Notes: generated by a model not told the origin, from the sequence alone. A DNA stretch of 64,000 bases from Dreissena polymorpha (GCF_020536995.1 NC_068365.1:34401567-34465566), one strand, 5' to 3'. Shown: positions 49,861 to 62,558, counted from the first letter of the stretch. Program-made: numbers and translations.

Positions 49861-51631
49861 ATATCCTGTCATTGATTGGCTGTGCCTCTCTCGATTACTT
49901 TATTAAGTTCAGCGAACACTAAGTTCAACTCGCAAAACATCCACATAATTTTTTTTATGAAATCATAAGATACATAAACCCAAATTAAATTTAATATAAA
50001 TAATGTACGATTTTGGTTATGCAATTTGCATTTTCTGGAGTATATTTGTTTTCAATTGTTCTAAAATTATTCTTACTCAACAATAAATATGGTCACTGTG
50101 TAAATCATGTTTATAATACTTATAGGATCTCAACAAATCCAATAGGTAAAACACCAAAATGTTAAATGTCTGTTTAAATAATTGTTATCAAGTATTCATT
50201 GGCTTTAATACCCGGACGCTGTATTTAAAAGCATTAAATTGACACGGATACAGTGTCTGATAATTAATTCTCATTGTTCGCCATTCTATTGGGTGTGGTA
50301 TCTTCAAGGTCAACTAAATCACATGGTTATATTAAGATGCAATCTCAACATACTGCATGTTAGATTATTTATAATAACAGATGGTATTAATACTTTTGAG
50401 AAGATTCGAATAGGAGTTTACAAATCTAGTTAATCTACGACGGTACCGAATGTGGTGTAATATGCGCAGTCTTATATTAGAACTAAATAACAGAATAACA
50501 GAACAGAACACAATTTTATTACACATAAACTTTAAAGTTTCTAATGTACAACTGATAATAAAAAAGCATGATTATTGCAGAAGTATTCTTTATTTATTTA
50601 TGGATGAACTAAACAGATATTTAAAATAAGTGACCGTGTGTCAAACTTGTATTTGCGCTTATCACTCTTATCTGATTACTATGTTTGTAACTTCGTCTGA
50701 CGTTATTTTCTCCCCTGTCACTCATCTTCATGTTTCGGTAGTGGAGACTTGTTCGAAGGGAGATAACCACCTATCAAAAGTGATAAATTGAGTGCGCGAT
50801 AACATGTTTTTGTATTTAGTTCGTTTATCTGCGGTGCTGTTTCGTTGTTTTTAGAATTCTTTGTGTTTGCGTTTTGAGGTAAAGCATCTGTGACAGTTAT
50901 GTAAAAAAAATATATAAATTTGTGACCGGAAAACCCTACGTTGTTAATTTTTACATTGTAACTGCGTAATTTTGTGTGAAAGGGAATGATTAATGCATAG
51001 ATACAAAATAGATGTATTATGTCTTTGAGTTGTACCTACATGCAGGACTATATGTTCGTAGGTGATTAATAATTATAATATTTAATATAGTTGTTGCTGC
51101 TTCTATTGTTACTTTTTTAGGAGTATTTTAAGAAGTAATAATAAAGCTGCAATTATGAGTTGTTGACTTAAAATATAGTTTTGAGTTTTTTTAATTTTTA
51201 AATTCTGAATCGTGTTAAATTGTCGCTATGCTTCAGTAGTATTGAAGTCATCGTTAATTTCACAGGCTACGGTACAAAACTTCAACATGAATTAAATGCT
51301 TGTCTACAAAACTACAGATTCCGTCTAAATATCTATGCAGAAGCTCGTTAAGATAGGCTTTCGCCCAATGTTTGTGAGTTATTTGACGTTTATTGCTTAT
51401 TAATTAATTGATGCTCTCCAATAATCCAACGGAGGACAAGCTGGACGGGCCGCTATTCTAGAAATGCGCCAAATGACATATCTGATTCGCTACAAGAGGT
51501 GCCGAGGCCAATCGTTTAGAAGCCAAGATGAGCGTGATAATCACTGGTCGAAATATGAGTTGGATACAAGCATTATCTAGGTGTATACGATTATTTTGAA
51601 TTGATCAATACAATAAAAGCACAAACAAACT
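49861..51631. other. AT-rich intergenic DNA
   Basis: No supported gene. A GC-richer patch at 51420-51560 has no splice-flanked frame that I can support. Confidence 0.4.
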
Positions 51632-51873
51632 GTGCTCTGTGAAAAGGTTTTTTTAGTGCATGTGCGTAAAGTACAGTTCCAGATTAGCCTGACCGTGTGT
51701 GCAAAGGCTAATCACGGACGATATGGTCCGCCTAAACTTGAATTTTGTTAAGAAGAGAGTTACTTAAAACAAAACACATCATAAAAGCGGACATTGCCGT
51801 CCCTGATGAACCTGCACGACTGCACAAGCTATCTGGGACGACACATGCATTATGTCCAATTTTCTCAGAGCAC
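51632..51873. mobile_element. Foldback miniature element (dreissenid-type)
   Basis: The ends GTGCTCTGTGAAAA and TTTTCTCAGAGCAC are inverted copies. Inside, 'AGTGCATGTGCGTAAAG', 'CCAGATTAGCCTG' and 'AAGCGGACATTGCCGTCCC' mirror 'ATCTGGGACGACACATGCAT' on the other half. About 242 bp, no ORF. I recall this family as very abundant in zebra and quagga mussel sequence; that is memory, not a search. Confidence 0.75.
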
Positions 51874-53220
51874 GACTCATTTATTGTTACGAAATTTCAC
51901 TTACATGTTCGGAGAAAAACATAATTTAGATACCAGTACACAATATAATAATAAAAAATATGGAAAATATCGGTTCCCTATCAAGAATCACCGTTATGAT
52001 ATTAAGCAGCTTATTTAAATAAGATAAGTGGGCATTTTTGATTAACATGGCGTTTTGTTTTGTAATTTATGTCACGCTTCATTCGAATGTTTTTATTTCT
52101 TTTGTAACGATACACAACTGCTAGATTGTTTTTTTTTAAGAATCTGTTTACAATGCCCTCAAAGTTGTTGATCACATATTTCCGAGGAAACGGACATCGT
52201 ACGTTTTTTATTGTTGACAATACTTAAATAGCCAGCACAAACCCGCATTCCATTCCCAACAAGAAATTGGTGTTATAACCTGTAAAATTTAGTGAGAGTG
52301 TGGCGACCGTCCAATCTCTGTACATCTTACTGCCGACCATAACCACGTGATTTATGGGTCGCCAAGATGGCAAAGACTAGTCCATGGTCTAAACATGTGG
52401 CGTCGTAGCGCAAAACATTTACAGAATATCCGATCTCTTACAGTCGAAAAACAAGGCAATTAAACCTATCGCGATGCTACAATACATTCTTGTTTACGCC
52501 ATCCTCTCCAGAAAACACAAAGTCTGAAGAAATGCGTAAATCCTTTATCGTTTAAATACTCCATTTATATCTGCCATACGTCATTTCCTTGAAAATATAT
52601 TTCCTCGTCTTTGAAGACATGTTAATTGCCAGAGAAAATAACAATATCAGATTGTGGGTGTCAACAAAAGAGTTTTTGAGAGCATTAAGCGTTTTTGAAG
52701 CTCGCTTATAATCCTCCTGTGAAATGCCCGCAAAAAATGAGCAATTTTGTGTCAATTACTTTCGAATGATCTTCTCCGAATAAGCCATACCCGCAAAGAA
52801 GATGAATGTCTAGCCTCACATTGAATTCTTCAAATGTTCAGTTTTGTTTTCGCCACAAATATATTTTATCTCAAGTTCAGATGCTATCTTTTAAAACGCC
52901 AATGGCCAATACAGAAACTAATTGAAACATGAACAAGCTGAGAGATGTTCACCGTAAGTTCGTCCGGAACTTAATAGAGCATGAATATCACTAAAGATTT
53001 GTCTATTTACTTTTAATTATTACTGACAGTGTGAGTTATAGGTGTGCGTATAGTAGCCTGAAAGTTTAGATTTGTGTTAAATATTATGAACATTTTACAT
53101 TGACACAATTTTTATTGCAAGATGCTTAAAGCTTCACGTTTTATGTAAACGTATGTGCATTTTAAGTTACAAGATAATGACACTGACAGCCTTTGCTTTT
53201 TTATGTTTATTCTCACATAG
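51874..53220. other. AT-rich intergenic DNA
   Basis: No supported gene. A patch near 52340-52390 (AACCACGTGATTTATGG, CAAGATGGC) resembles motifs of the foldback at 18.96 kb but without arms. Confidence 0.35.
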
Positions 53221-53335
53221 AAGTTTTGTTGTTGGTATTTTTAGTTTCAAGGAAGTCCCTCCTTACAAAAAATCAAGTTTAGGCGGAAAGTGTCGTCCCT
53301 GATTAGCCTGTGTGGACTTTTCTTCATAAAGTTGT
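53221..53335. repeat. Half copy of the dreissenid-type foldback element
   Basis: Contains 'TTTCAAGGAAGTCCCTCCTT', 'AAAAAATCAAGTTTAGGCGG' and 'AAGTGTCGTCCCTGATTAGC' in the family's order (compare 51.63-51.87 kb), truncated after TGTGTGGACTT. Confidence 0.65.
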
Positions 53336-54274
53336 TTGACTAGTTTCTAGTGAAGTCACACATAAATACAAAAAGTGCTGGTTATTGGTGCAATAACAAA
53401 ACCGTCAAGCCGTACATGGTTTGACACAAGCAATTCAATTGTATGCAAAATATTGATTAAAAAGAAATAAGATCATCCATATGTGTAACACAAATCATAC
53501 ACTTACCCGTACACATGTAAATACCTCGATGTCATAATCACTATATGAAGTGCGTCTTTTTATGACTATTATTTTTATATTCTAATTGTCGCGTGTATCA
53601 GGATTGTCTGGCATTCGTCCAGTAAGTGGTAAGCATATTAAGTATGCATTTTACTTAAATGTTGGTATCAGTTTGTTTACTGTTGTTTATTTTATTTGAA
53701 ATGTAGCATTTTTGCAAACATGGAGATTATTTGTAATTAAACTTATAAATTTAATATTATTTAGTTAATGATACTTTTAGAAAAATTAAAACAAAACCAA
53801 TGTCAAACATTTTGTCTTTACCTTTGCACAATCCTTTGTTACATCCATTTATTTAAACGAAAAATAATATTAATATTTGTAGAAACTAGCTTGACAGTGC
53901 ATACTTGTTGAAGTATTAATAAAATTCGCTTGGTATCATTTACAAACAAGAATCAGTACACGAATATTGGCTTATCGGAGCCCTTCATTCTCGGTGAGAT
54001 TTATGTGTAAATCTAGGACAAACTGCGTCGTCTGTCCACAATTTGGGTCTTTATCGCGATAGAAGTTTTGCATTTTATTCAACCTTGACTTAATTTGCAC
54101 AGAAAGTGTATGACGTTGACATCTTGGTTTGGATTCTTATTAGACTAGAATTCACTAATACAACAGTTGCACTTGGTACAAATTCGTGAATATGCCATTT
54201 GTACAACATTCTGTTTTATTTTCTGTCGAGTCGTTATCAAGCTTTCTCAGCTTGTATATTACAATGTGATCTAA
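53336..54274. other. AT-rich intergenic DNA
   Basis: Nothing recognisable. Confidence 0.4.
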
Positions 54275-54440
54275 GGTCGCCATGGCGTAGTGGATATGGT
54301 GTCCGACTAGCTATCGGTAGGTCACGGGTTCGATCCCTACTGTTGGAGCGTTCTTTAGATATTGTCCTTCCTCGAACCCCTTTTAAGCTCAACGGAGTCG
54401 TGGGCCTCGTTTCGGGTGTAGTTTAACAAGCAAACAGTAA
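54275..54440 (+). repeat. tRNA-derived SINE-like element
   Basis: A tRNA-like head at 54275-54350 has an A-box-like TGGCGTAGTGG and a B-box-like GGGTTCGATCC at proper spacing. Its acceptor ends do not pair well, so it is not a working tRNA. The following ~90 bp (TCGAACCCCTTTTAAGCTCA, GTGGGCCTCGTTTCGGG) look like the SINE body. Confidence 0.55.
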
Positions 54441-55647
54441 AATTGTATGACTTTGGCATGATTAAGTCAAACTTGCGAGTAATTGATACGCCCGCTAGCA
54501 TGTTTCAAACGGGACCTTTCGAACCAGCGGGTCATTTCAATCTTATTTTGGAAACACGAAAACGGTTAATATCCCTCCAGTGCAGAATATTTTCCTCAGT
54601 TTTGTTTCAACAAATTTTGTCTCAATTCTAAAACTTTGCATCACTATTAAGCACATTGTTCTGCAAAATGAGTTCACAAGAACCTTTCAGATAAGTTAAG
54701 ATCATACACATAGCAATAACGTCAATTTCATTAATGGCTTTGGGGAAATTACTTCAATTTTATTTTAACATTTAAATAAAAACAATGAAACTACGTGAGG
54801 AAATTATTTTTCACGAAACCATGAGCAACATGCTTACAAAAAAGTTCATGTTAAGTTTAAATAGTGTTTCTTTGTATATTTTGAAAACTTGAAACTTGCT
54901 AATTTGATGAAACGTCTATTTATATAATTATATTCAATGGCGTTGTACAAAACATATAAATATACATACAATTGATAAAAATATGAGTGGTTGATACTAT
55001 TATGCAGCATTAATTAAAGGATAAATAATCTAAAAATGTGTGATATAAATAAAAATGCAAGAAACTTAAGCAATAAAACAATACAGGCTACGATATTAAA
55101 ACACAGGAAAAATAAAATACTATGTAATAAATTGATATAACTAGGGTTCAGAAAATAATTATAATGATATTATGAGCAAAGTTTTGGCAATATAAAGATA
55201 CTGTTTTTCATTAACTAAAATGATAGGTGAAATGATATTTCTGCACTCTGGCTGTCGGATCCCTCAGCTACCGGTCACCCTTATGGACACTTCTTTTGGT
55301 TTTAACCTTATTTGAACTATTGTGACTACAAGTCACAAATAGACTGACCAAGTGTGACTACAAGACACAACTTGAAGGTTAAAATTTCAGTGTGACTATA
55401 AGACACAACTAGAGGGGTTAAGCGTGACTAAAAGACCGCTGGATGATGTCATTCAATCATTGAGCAAAGAAGCCCTTATGATTTTTGGTTACCGGTCACT
55501 TGTACAATAAATAACGTTTTTGAGCAAAGAAGCCCGCACAATTCTTTAATTTCTTAGTCTTCCGAGTCATGGTTGTTGGAAAAATAAGCCCATACAACTA
55601 AGCCTCTATTTGTTTTGAAATCACAGGTATTCAAATTAAAATAGGTT
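54441..55647. other. AT-rich DNA and probable LINE 3' region with direct repeats
   Basis: About 55320-55440 holds four related GTGACTA(C/T)AAGACACAA words, and TTGAGCAAAGAAGCCC occurs at about 55461 and 55518. They lie just beyond the end of the LINE ORF on the minus strand and are probably its 3' UTR. The rest is AT-rich without genes. Confidence 0.45.
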
Positions 55648-58341
55648 TTAAAATTCTCTGAAGAGAAATGTTTTCAAATTCCTTTTGAAAATGTCTATTG
55701 AGACAGAAGTCCAAATACTTGATGGTAGGCCATTCCACAGTTTCGGACCAACAACTCCGAAACTCCTGTCCATTAAAGTTTTTTTCTTTGTGCGTTTCAC
55801 ATCATAACATCCGTTATACGAGACGGTAGATCGTAGGTTACGTGCTGGTACTTTTTCTTTTAAAAGGTCTGTAAGGTATTTCGGCGCGTGACCAACAGAA
55901 CAATTATACATGAAGGTCAGTAATTTGAATGTTATCCTAGCCTTTACTGGTAGCCAGTGCAGTTCATACAAGGCATCTTTTGAACTGTCATATTACTGTC
56001 GGCCGAGTACCAATTTGACACACATGTTTTGGATACGTTGAATTTTGTTTATTTCGCATTGAGCTGTTCCATACAAGATGAGATTACAATAATCCAGAAT
56101 GGTTATTACCAAAGACAAAACGAGTATTTCTGTTGCTTATTTTGTTAAGTATTTCCTTTGTTTTTGATTTTAAGGTAGTTGTACATGGCTGTAAGGGACT
56201 TAATTTTGATGTGTTCTTTAAAATTTAGTGTTTCGTCTAAATATGCACCGTAAATACCGTATGCATTTTTCTGCTTTAACAGTGTCACCAGCAATATCTA
56301 TTTCTTTAGATTGACATTTATTTGATTGGGGTCTACTACCGAAATTGATGAATTCCGTTTTTGATGCGTTCATTTTCAGTTTATTCTCGTTCTTCCAGTT
56401 GTTAATAACGAGTGCACATCTTTCAAGTTCTTGGATGGCAGTTCTTTCAACTTAAGAAGATGTAGGTTTGAATTGCTTGTTTGCGGTGTGGTCGTCTGCA
56501 AAACCGCAGACTGTGATGGAGGGAGGAACAACATCAAACAGTGTTCCAGCGTACGTCAGGTAGAGCCATGGACCAAGGCAACTACCCTGGGGGACACTAC
56601 ACTCCAAAGAACTTGTCGCCGATAAAGCTGAATTAACATTTATACGACAGCTTCTTGGACGAAGATAAGAGTCTATCCAGTTTAGTGCCGTGCCACATGC
56701 ATCGTATTGTGTTTGCAACACGTCTAGTAGAATGTCATGATCGACTGTATCGAAGGCAGCACTCAAATCAATGGCGATAAGTGCTGTAACCTCTTGTTCC
56801 TCCATACCTTCGAGTATATCATTGACTAGTCTAAGTAAAGCAGATTCACAAGAATGGAATTGTCTGTAGGCTGACTGATTTTTTGGAAGGAGACTGTTAT
56901 AATTAACGTGTATATTAAGTCTTAACAGCGCAGACTTTTCAATCACTTTCAATAGAAATGATAAGTTGATCACTGGTCTACAGTTGGCATAACTCAGGCC
57001 TGGTCCAATTTTCTTAAGAAGTGGTCTAACTATTGCCTGTTTGAATTTTTAAGGAAAAACTCCTTGGTTTAGAGAGAGATTAACCAATTTGGTCACGAAC
57101 GGTAGTAACTCGTTTAAAAATGATTTTAGTACTCTTGTTGCAATGCATCTAGTTCACATGATTTTGTTTGAAGATGATTGATGATCTTTTTTACTTCATC
57201 TTGGGTAAGCTCCTCGAACATACCGAAACATGGTACTTCCTTGTGATCGGGTGTGTATTTTTCAAAACTTGCAAGGGCATCTCGAATTTTGTTAATTTTA
57301 TCCAGGAAGTGATCGGCACAATTTTCAGCTATCGCGGTGTCGCTTTCACCTTCCGGCTTAGGGTTATCAGTATTTTTTCCTAATAATTCTGATACAAACT
57401 TGTAGAGTTTTATAGAATCTCCGTGAAAATCAATTACTTTTTGACTAAGCGATCGTTGCTTCTCTGCATTCAACTCGAAAGTGTATTTATTTCTGGCATT
57501 TTTGAAAAGTTCAAATTATTCTGGTTGTTTGTATTTTCACCACATGTGTTCCAGTTTGCGTGTTTTGCGTTTTAGTTCAAGAATGTTTTCATTAAACCAT
57601 GGTTTTGGTGCACGACAAATTTTGTTTTTCTCAATGTATGGAGCGTGTTTAGCAAGAATTCTACAGATTTTATCTTCAAATTGCTCTACAAAAGTATCTA
57701 CTCTGTCTGCTGCAATTGACATTTCATTGAGGTCGTTAGTAAATGCTGAGTGGTCTAAGTTTTTAAAATTTCGAAATTTTATTGTTTGACTCTAGATATT
57801 TTCTTTTTGTACTTTGGTAAAGACTTTGACTGCAAAATGGTCCGAAAAGAAAGGGCCTGGTTCACACGAATTTATTTCAATACCATTTGTAGCCTCAGAG
57901 ATTACAAGGTCGAGTGTATTTCCCTCTGTGTGTGTGCTGAAATTAACATGTTGTTCCAAACCCATTGCTACAAGAGAATTCTTAAATTCAGTCACAACAC
58001 TGTTAGTTTTGTTGACATGCAAGTTGAAATCTCCAAGAATCATAAGATTTGAATAGTTGGGAACAATTCCCTCCATGACTTCGAAAAATTCTTTCACAAA
58101 TTGGTGTTCAGTCCCTAATGATTGTGGTCTGTAAACGCCAAATACATGTATTTCATTTCTTGGGGTATGAGAGGTTGTTTAAGTTTGCATCTGAAATGTT
58201 TCGTGTGCTGTGTCTTATCAAAGATGTTACAGTTGGAATTTGTGATGGTAAACTTTGTAGATTATTTAAATTTACTCCACTTTTTGTGTCCCATACACGT
58301 AACTCTTGATCCCTACCGCCTCGGGTACCTCTATATTTCAA
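55648..58341 (-). mobile_element. Decayed L2/CR1-type LINE (non-LTR retrotransposon)
   Basis: Minus-strand reading frames follow the order of an L2/CR1-clade ORF2. An RGTRGGRD leader (58341-58153) is followed by the second half of an apurinic-type endonuclease (58097-57792) with GDFNLHV, TEGNTLDLV and SDH. Next is a linker with PKPWFN, and LTQDEVKKIINHLQTKS before the RT. The reverse transcriptase (56973-56452) has NQSAYR, AAFDTVDHDILL, VPQGSCLGPWLY and FADDHT at the active site. The C-terminal LHWLPVKARITFK region ends at 55648. The first half of the endonuclease is missing between the leader and 58097, and stops and frame changes separate the blocks (for example around 57000-57120). This copy cannot make a full protein. 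The LINE enzyme nicks target DNA and reverse-transcribes its own RNA. The L2 versus CR1 assignment is by motif memory. Confidence 0.88.
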
Positions 58342-58854
58342 AAAATTGTATTGCTTTAAAATGGTTTACGTTCCTTTGTTTGGTATTGTATGATTTCTCG
58401 ATAGTGCAGATAAATCCAATAATTGGTCTTTATTATATCTTATCAGACACATTTGTGATTGCAAGTATGTTAATCCGTTTAAAAAGTGATCACCACAGGT
58501 ACACTATTTATCCGTTGAGTAAGTTTTCACCACAGGAAAAATATTAATCCGTTGATAAAATATTCCCAAAATATTCACACAGATCAAATTGTTTCTACTA
58601 ATATTCTGCTTTTAACATATCTGTTTTTTAAAGATAAATAAAGTATTGCATCCGTCAAACATTAATGATCAAAATGATTCACTGAATAAGGTGTCAATGC
58701 TTTAAATGTGGAATACAGAAGCGGCCAGTATAGTTACGATTTAGCTGTTGCACGGTTTAGTAAGTTTATTGTATTATACAACTCCCGGAACTCACAAGTA
58801 CTGCTACTTAATCGACAGACTTTCCCAACACGTACTAGAGGATAAAACATGGTT
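58342..58854. other. AT-rich DNA with a short degenerate tandem repeat
   Basis: About 58450-58565 has three diverged units of roughly 45-50 bp sharing 'ATCCGTTGA' and 'TCACCACAGG'. No gene seen. Confidence 0.45.
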
Positions 58855-59105
58855 GTTTTCCTTATTTGATTTAGCTAAGAAGTCGCTTGCCGCGTTAGTG
58901 TTTTATCTTTTATCCAATTCTTTTTTTAATTTTCTAGATATTGATAAGATGAAAGGAAACAATAAAAAAAGATATTATAACACGTCGACATTGCGTTTCA
59001 TGTTAGTTACTATTTCAGTTGGTGATAATGTGTTGAGCATTACTTTGCGATGGAAGATCCGGGGTCAAGTCCCGCTGGAAGTTTTGCGAATGATATTGCC
59101 AATTA
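58855..59105 (+). repeat. Dispersed repeat with tRNA-like core, copy 2 (truncated)
   Basis: AATGTGTTGAGCATTAC is followed directly by GATGGAAGATCCGGGGTCAA and the T arm of the tRNA-like core seen whole at 37776-37847. The 5' half of the tRNA-like part is deleted. The upstream sequence is a diverged match of 37572-37740. Confidence 0.55.
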
Positions 59106-59329
59106 TACCATGAACATATTATGTTTATCAGATTCTACATTAGTTTTAACACTTTTTAAAGCGAACACGGTCGCGCATTTTGAGTTTATAATGATGCTAT
59201 TTAGAATGCTCCATATTATTTTATTCTCTTAGAGTGTTTTTCCAACGATAATTAAAAAATAAAACAAAGTATCGTGATCCTTTTAATCGAACGTACAAAC
59301 GTACGATTTCTATACGATAAGTTTGAACA

Positions 59330-59435
59330 CTTTTTTATCCGAAGTTTGACCACTATGATCCGTTAATGTGTATGACCACTTTATGATCCGTTAATGTGTT
59401 TGACAACTTTATGATCCGTAAATGTTGATGCATTA
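59330..59435. repeat. Tandem repeat of about 31 bp
   Basis: Two to three units of ATGATCCGTTAATGTGT(A/T) followed by GAC(C/A)ACTTT, between about 59345 and 59430. The ATCCGTTAAT word recalls the ATCCGTTGA units near 58.5 kb. Confidence 0.7.
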
Positions 59436-61125
59436 AGTATTATCACTAAATTATCCACAAATCCCGATTCCGATTTGTAATATTATTAATTCGTCCAATA
59501 GTAAATCAATCATATAATTTTCCTGAACTGAATTAAGATGAGGCTACGGGCATTAACGAAATGGTAATCATTGCACGGTGTACCATATACAGCTTAAATA
59601 ATATACTATTGATACACGAACAAACTGGTTATTATAACCTTATCCACCGTAGTTTTTGTATGTGAAATTGTTTCGTGATCAAACACTCAACCGATTGATT
59701 TTAGTTCTTAAATCAACTCATATTCAGCCTTGACGTTAACCAAAATACCTGAAACAACCGCATTAATTAAAGACGATGATTTGCCTGTTTGTTTGTTTTT
59801 AAAGTGTATCGATTTAGGAAATGTAAGACGCTAGGTTTACATAATTTATGTTTGTCAATCGACTTGTATTAGTCCTATAAATCGGCGACACTATATCAAT
59901 CAGCTTACTGTCATAAGCTCGAGAAATTGAGTTTATCTAAGACAATTGATCGTCTTAAATGATAATACTGCTTTAGCTTTGAACATTCAAAACGCATCAT
60001 CAATGCTGTTTATGCAATACCATTCATCAAACGTATTAAAGAAAAACACTAAATGAATCATGCTAAAGAAAGATGATGAATCAATCGTGTTCTTGGAATT
60101 CAATGACCTAAACGGTTAAATCAAAGACATTGCATCGAGCTCCCTAATCAAAGACGGTGTATTAGTCGTTTTAATGAAATACGTTAAATCAAACATGCCA
60201 ATAGAATACGGTGCATTCAAATAAATTAATTAAATTTAAACATTTCCCCAAACGCTGCATCAGTCGCGTGCAATGTAATATACATGATTTACCCTGTGTT
60301 GTAAAAAACTAAAGCATATAGAAGATAAAAAATAATAAAAACAAAATCAACGTGTATAACATTTGTACTTGTATTAAATGTTATTGTTTATTGAAGTTTA
60401 ATTGAGCTCTAATTCGATTTCATAAAATCATTAAAACAGGAAACGTTACATATATTTTGTCTACGGTATATCGACGGTAATTTATATATCAACGTTGATG
60501 TTCAGAAACAAAACCTTTTGATAGTGTCTGAGAAGTGTTTTTAATATTAATTGTATTGAAATACGGGTTAAATAAATAATGATATGTTGTGTGATAAACA
60601 CATGCGTTAGTCGGAAAATGGCTTATCCTGTGTAATTTTTGTGGGTAAACGTACCGATAAATTTTGTTCTAAATTGGTTCCAAAATGATTGTCTTTTTAT
60701 AAACAAGAATATTTATCAAATATATCAAAACTAAAATTAGTGCGTCATCAAAGTCAAGTTCGGGGTCGTATTTCAAGTTTGAAAATTGTTATTCGAAACA
60801 AGCATACATCAATGAAATCACGATGACATTTGCAATATATTTGGTATAACTAATACGCAATTTTCTACCTAAACCTCTTCATTTTACGCCGTTGATTGTT
60901 CGTAACTGTTTATATACCATAGTTAATAAATATATCACTGTTCTACATTTATTTAAGAATTGTCTTACATATTTTCGCGGGTATCGCAACGGCTTTAACA
61001 GCTGTTTTATAATATATTAAGGATCTGACATTATTCAGTATTTTGTTTCCACTAACATCGTATAAATCTGTCAAAGTCTAATTCAACATTCTTGCTAAAA
61101 CTTATTTAATTTAACTTAAAGTTTA
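59436..61125. other. AT-rich intergenic DNA
   Basis: No exon, RNA gene or clear repeat recognised. Confidence 0.4.
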
Positions 61126-61620
61126 TTAAAGCGAGATTATACGATTTTGTCAAATATTTAAGAATTTATATAAAATGTATAAAAAACGTATTTAACATAT
61201 ATTTCAATATAAATTAAAATAAAAGTTAAGAAGAACATGCGTCGAAATATGCTAAATAAGCCAGATATTTAATTCTGAAATCGAAAATGTCTGTACAGTC
61301 GAATTCGCCAGCCTGTAAATCATGCATGTACGATGTGAATCTAAATTTAGTTTAACGGTTCATTTTAAATTCCTGAAACGATATCTATTCATACGACACA
61401 CGAACACTAACTAAAAAGACGTATGCTTCGGTTATTGTAGGAAAATATGTACGAAATATCTTCTTCACAATCGGCTCGGGACGCTAATTTTCTCTTTGAT
61501 GCATGTTAAGAAATTCGTCTTCAATGTATAATTTTTCTTGCCTATTTTGTGTTATTGTAACATATTTTATCAATTTATTACAATTTAACACATATTAAAA
61601 ATCGTATAATCTCGCTTTAA
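61126..61620. mobile_element. TTAA-flanked miniature inverted-repeat element
   Basis: The left end is TTAA then AGCGAGATTATACGATTTT. The right end is the exact inverted copy, AAAAATCGTATAATCTCGCT followed by TTAA. The 495-bp element has no ORF and an extremely AT-rich interior. TTAA target duplication suggests piggyBac-type mobilisation. Near-identical termini suggest a fairly recent insertion. Confidence 0.85.
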
Positions 61621-62169
61621 GCAAATATGATGAAATGTGGCTAAAATGATCATAAACTTAATAGTTATTTTAGTGAATTTAGCTTAACTTGGAAGACTGA
61701 ACCAAATAGGGTCGGCAAACATTTTAACGTTTACGCCTTACACATCATCCACCGTTATATACACTGCAATAGACCGGAACATGATAAAAGTCTGCGAAAC
61801 ATTCCGTTTACGACTTCCACGTGTACATTTTATTTAACTATGTTTGTTCTTAAGACTTACACATTTAGTCTGTGTACTAATACAAAACGTATCGATGTGT
61901 ATGTATTCATGGAAGTGTAAACGGGGCCCATAACAGACGAGGTGCCATATACATTACACTTTTACTTTGTTATAAAACCTTATTCGATAGAATCTTCTTT
62001 AAATATGTTATTTAATCAGTGTTCGTGTAGTAGTTTGCTCAGTTATTTCAATTATATTTCCATACATGGCACATTCATTGCAAGACAAACTGGTAGTAAT
62101 TTAAATTGTTCGGGTTACAAATAATGTACGAACAAAAAGCTGCTTCAGATAGATACTCAATATACCAGG
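61621..62169. other. AT-rich intergenic DNA
   Basis: Nothing supported; a 60-codon plus-strand ORF (61942-62124) shows no motif. Confidence 0.4.
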
Positions 62170-62558
62170 CTATATAATGGACAACGTAACGCTCAACCCA
62201 GTTTTGTGATGAAATTGTTCCAAAATGTTAACCACTTCGTTGTGTGTCAGTGGCGGTTCTAATTCACGTTCAGTTGTTAATGCTGGTGCGGGCAGGTCAT
62301 GATTCAGTGGAATAGCCTGGTGTAATGAGCATCTATCTCAGGCACCTTCATGTTCCGGTCTATTAGCAGGTGTAGCGACTTGGACATTAACTATGCCCTG
62401 AATTTCAGCTTGACGTCTTAAATTGGTATCACCGCTCAAGTCGCAAACATGACTTATTTGAGCAGTCGTTGGACGTTGCGCACGATCGTTGTTTGCACAC
62501 CATGAGGTGGAGAGAAGCTGCTTGACATGCGTTTGTTCCGATGTTTCATCCGCAGAAA
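62170..62558 (-). pseudogene. Coding-like terminal exon with one internal stop, possibly a protein-kinase tail
   Basis: On the minus strand TTTTTTTTAAG precedes a stretch of 129 codons ending in TAG at 62170, interrupted only by a TGA at 62338-62340. The composition is far less AT-rich than the surroundings. The first part (VKQLLSTSWCANNDRAQRPT, then TAQISHVCDL) resembles subdomain XI of protein kinases, where a Trp precedes an R-P-T motif. The second part (LPAPALTTERELEPPLTHNE, then VVNILEQFHH) is unassigned. The TGA stands where TGC would fit, so this may be a pseudogene, an inactive allele, or a sequencing error. No upstream kinase exon lies within the window's last 1.4 kb that I could recognise. 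Confidence 0.4.

Noticed and set aside
54199-54426. 75-codon plus-strand frame with a RSLLLERSLD stretch
   Set aside because: It overlaps the tRNA-derived SINE-like element and is produced by that repeat.
55648-58341. Host gene with a reverse-transcriptase-like domain
   Set aside because: The ordered endonuclease, RT and LHWLPV blocks on one strand with internal decay are those of a LINE.
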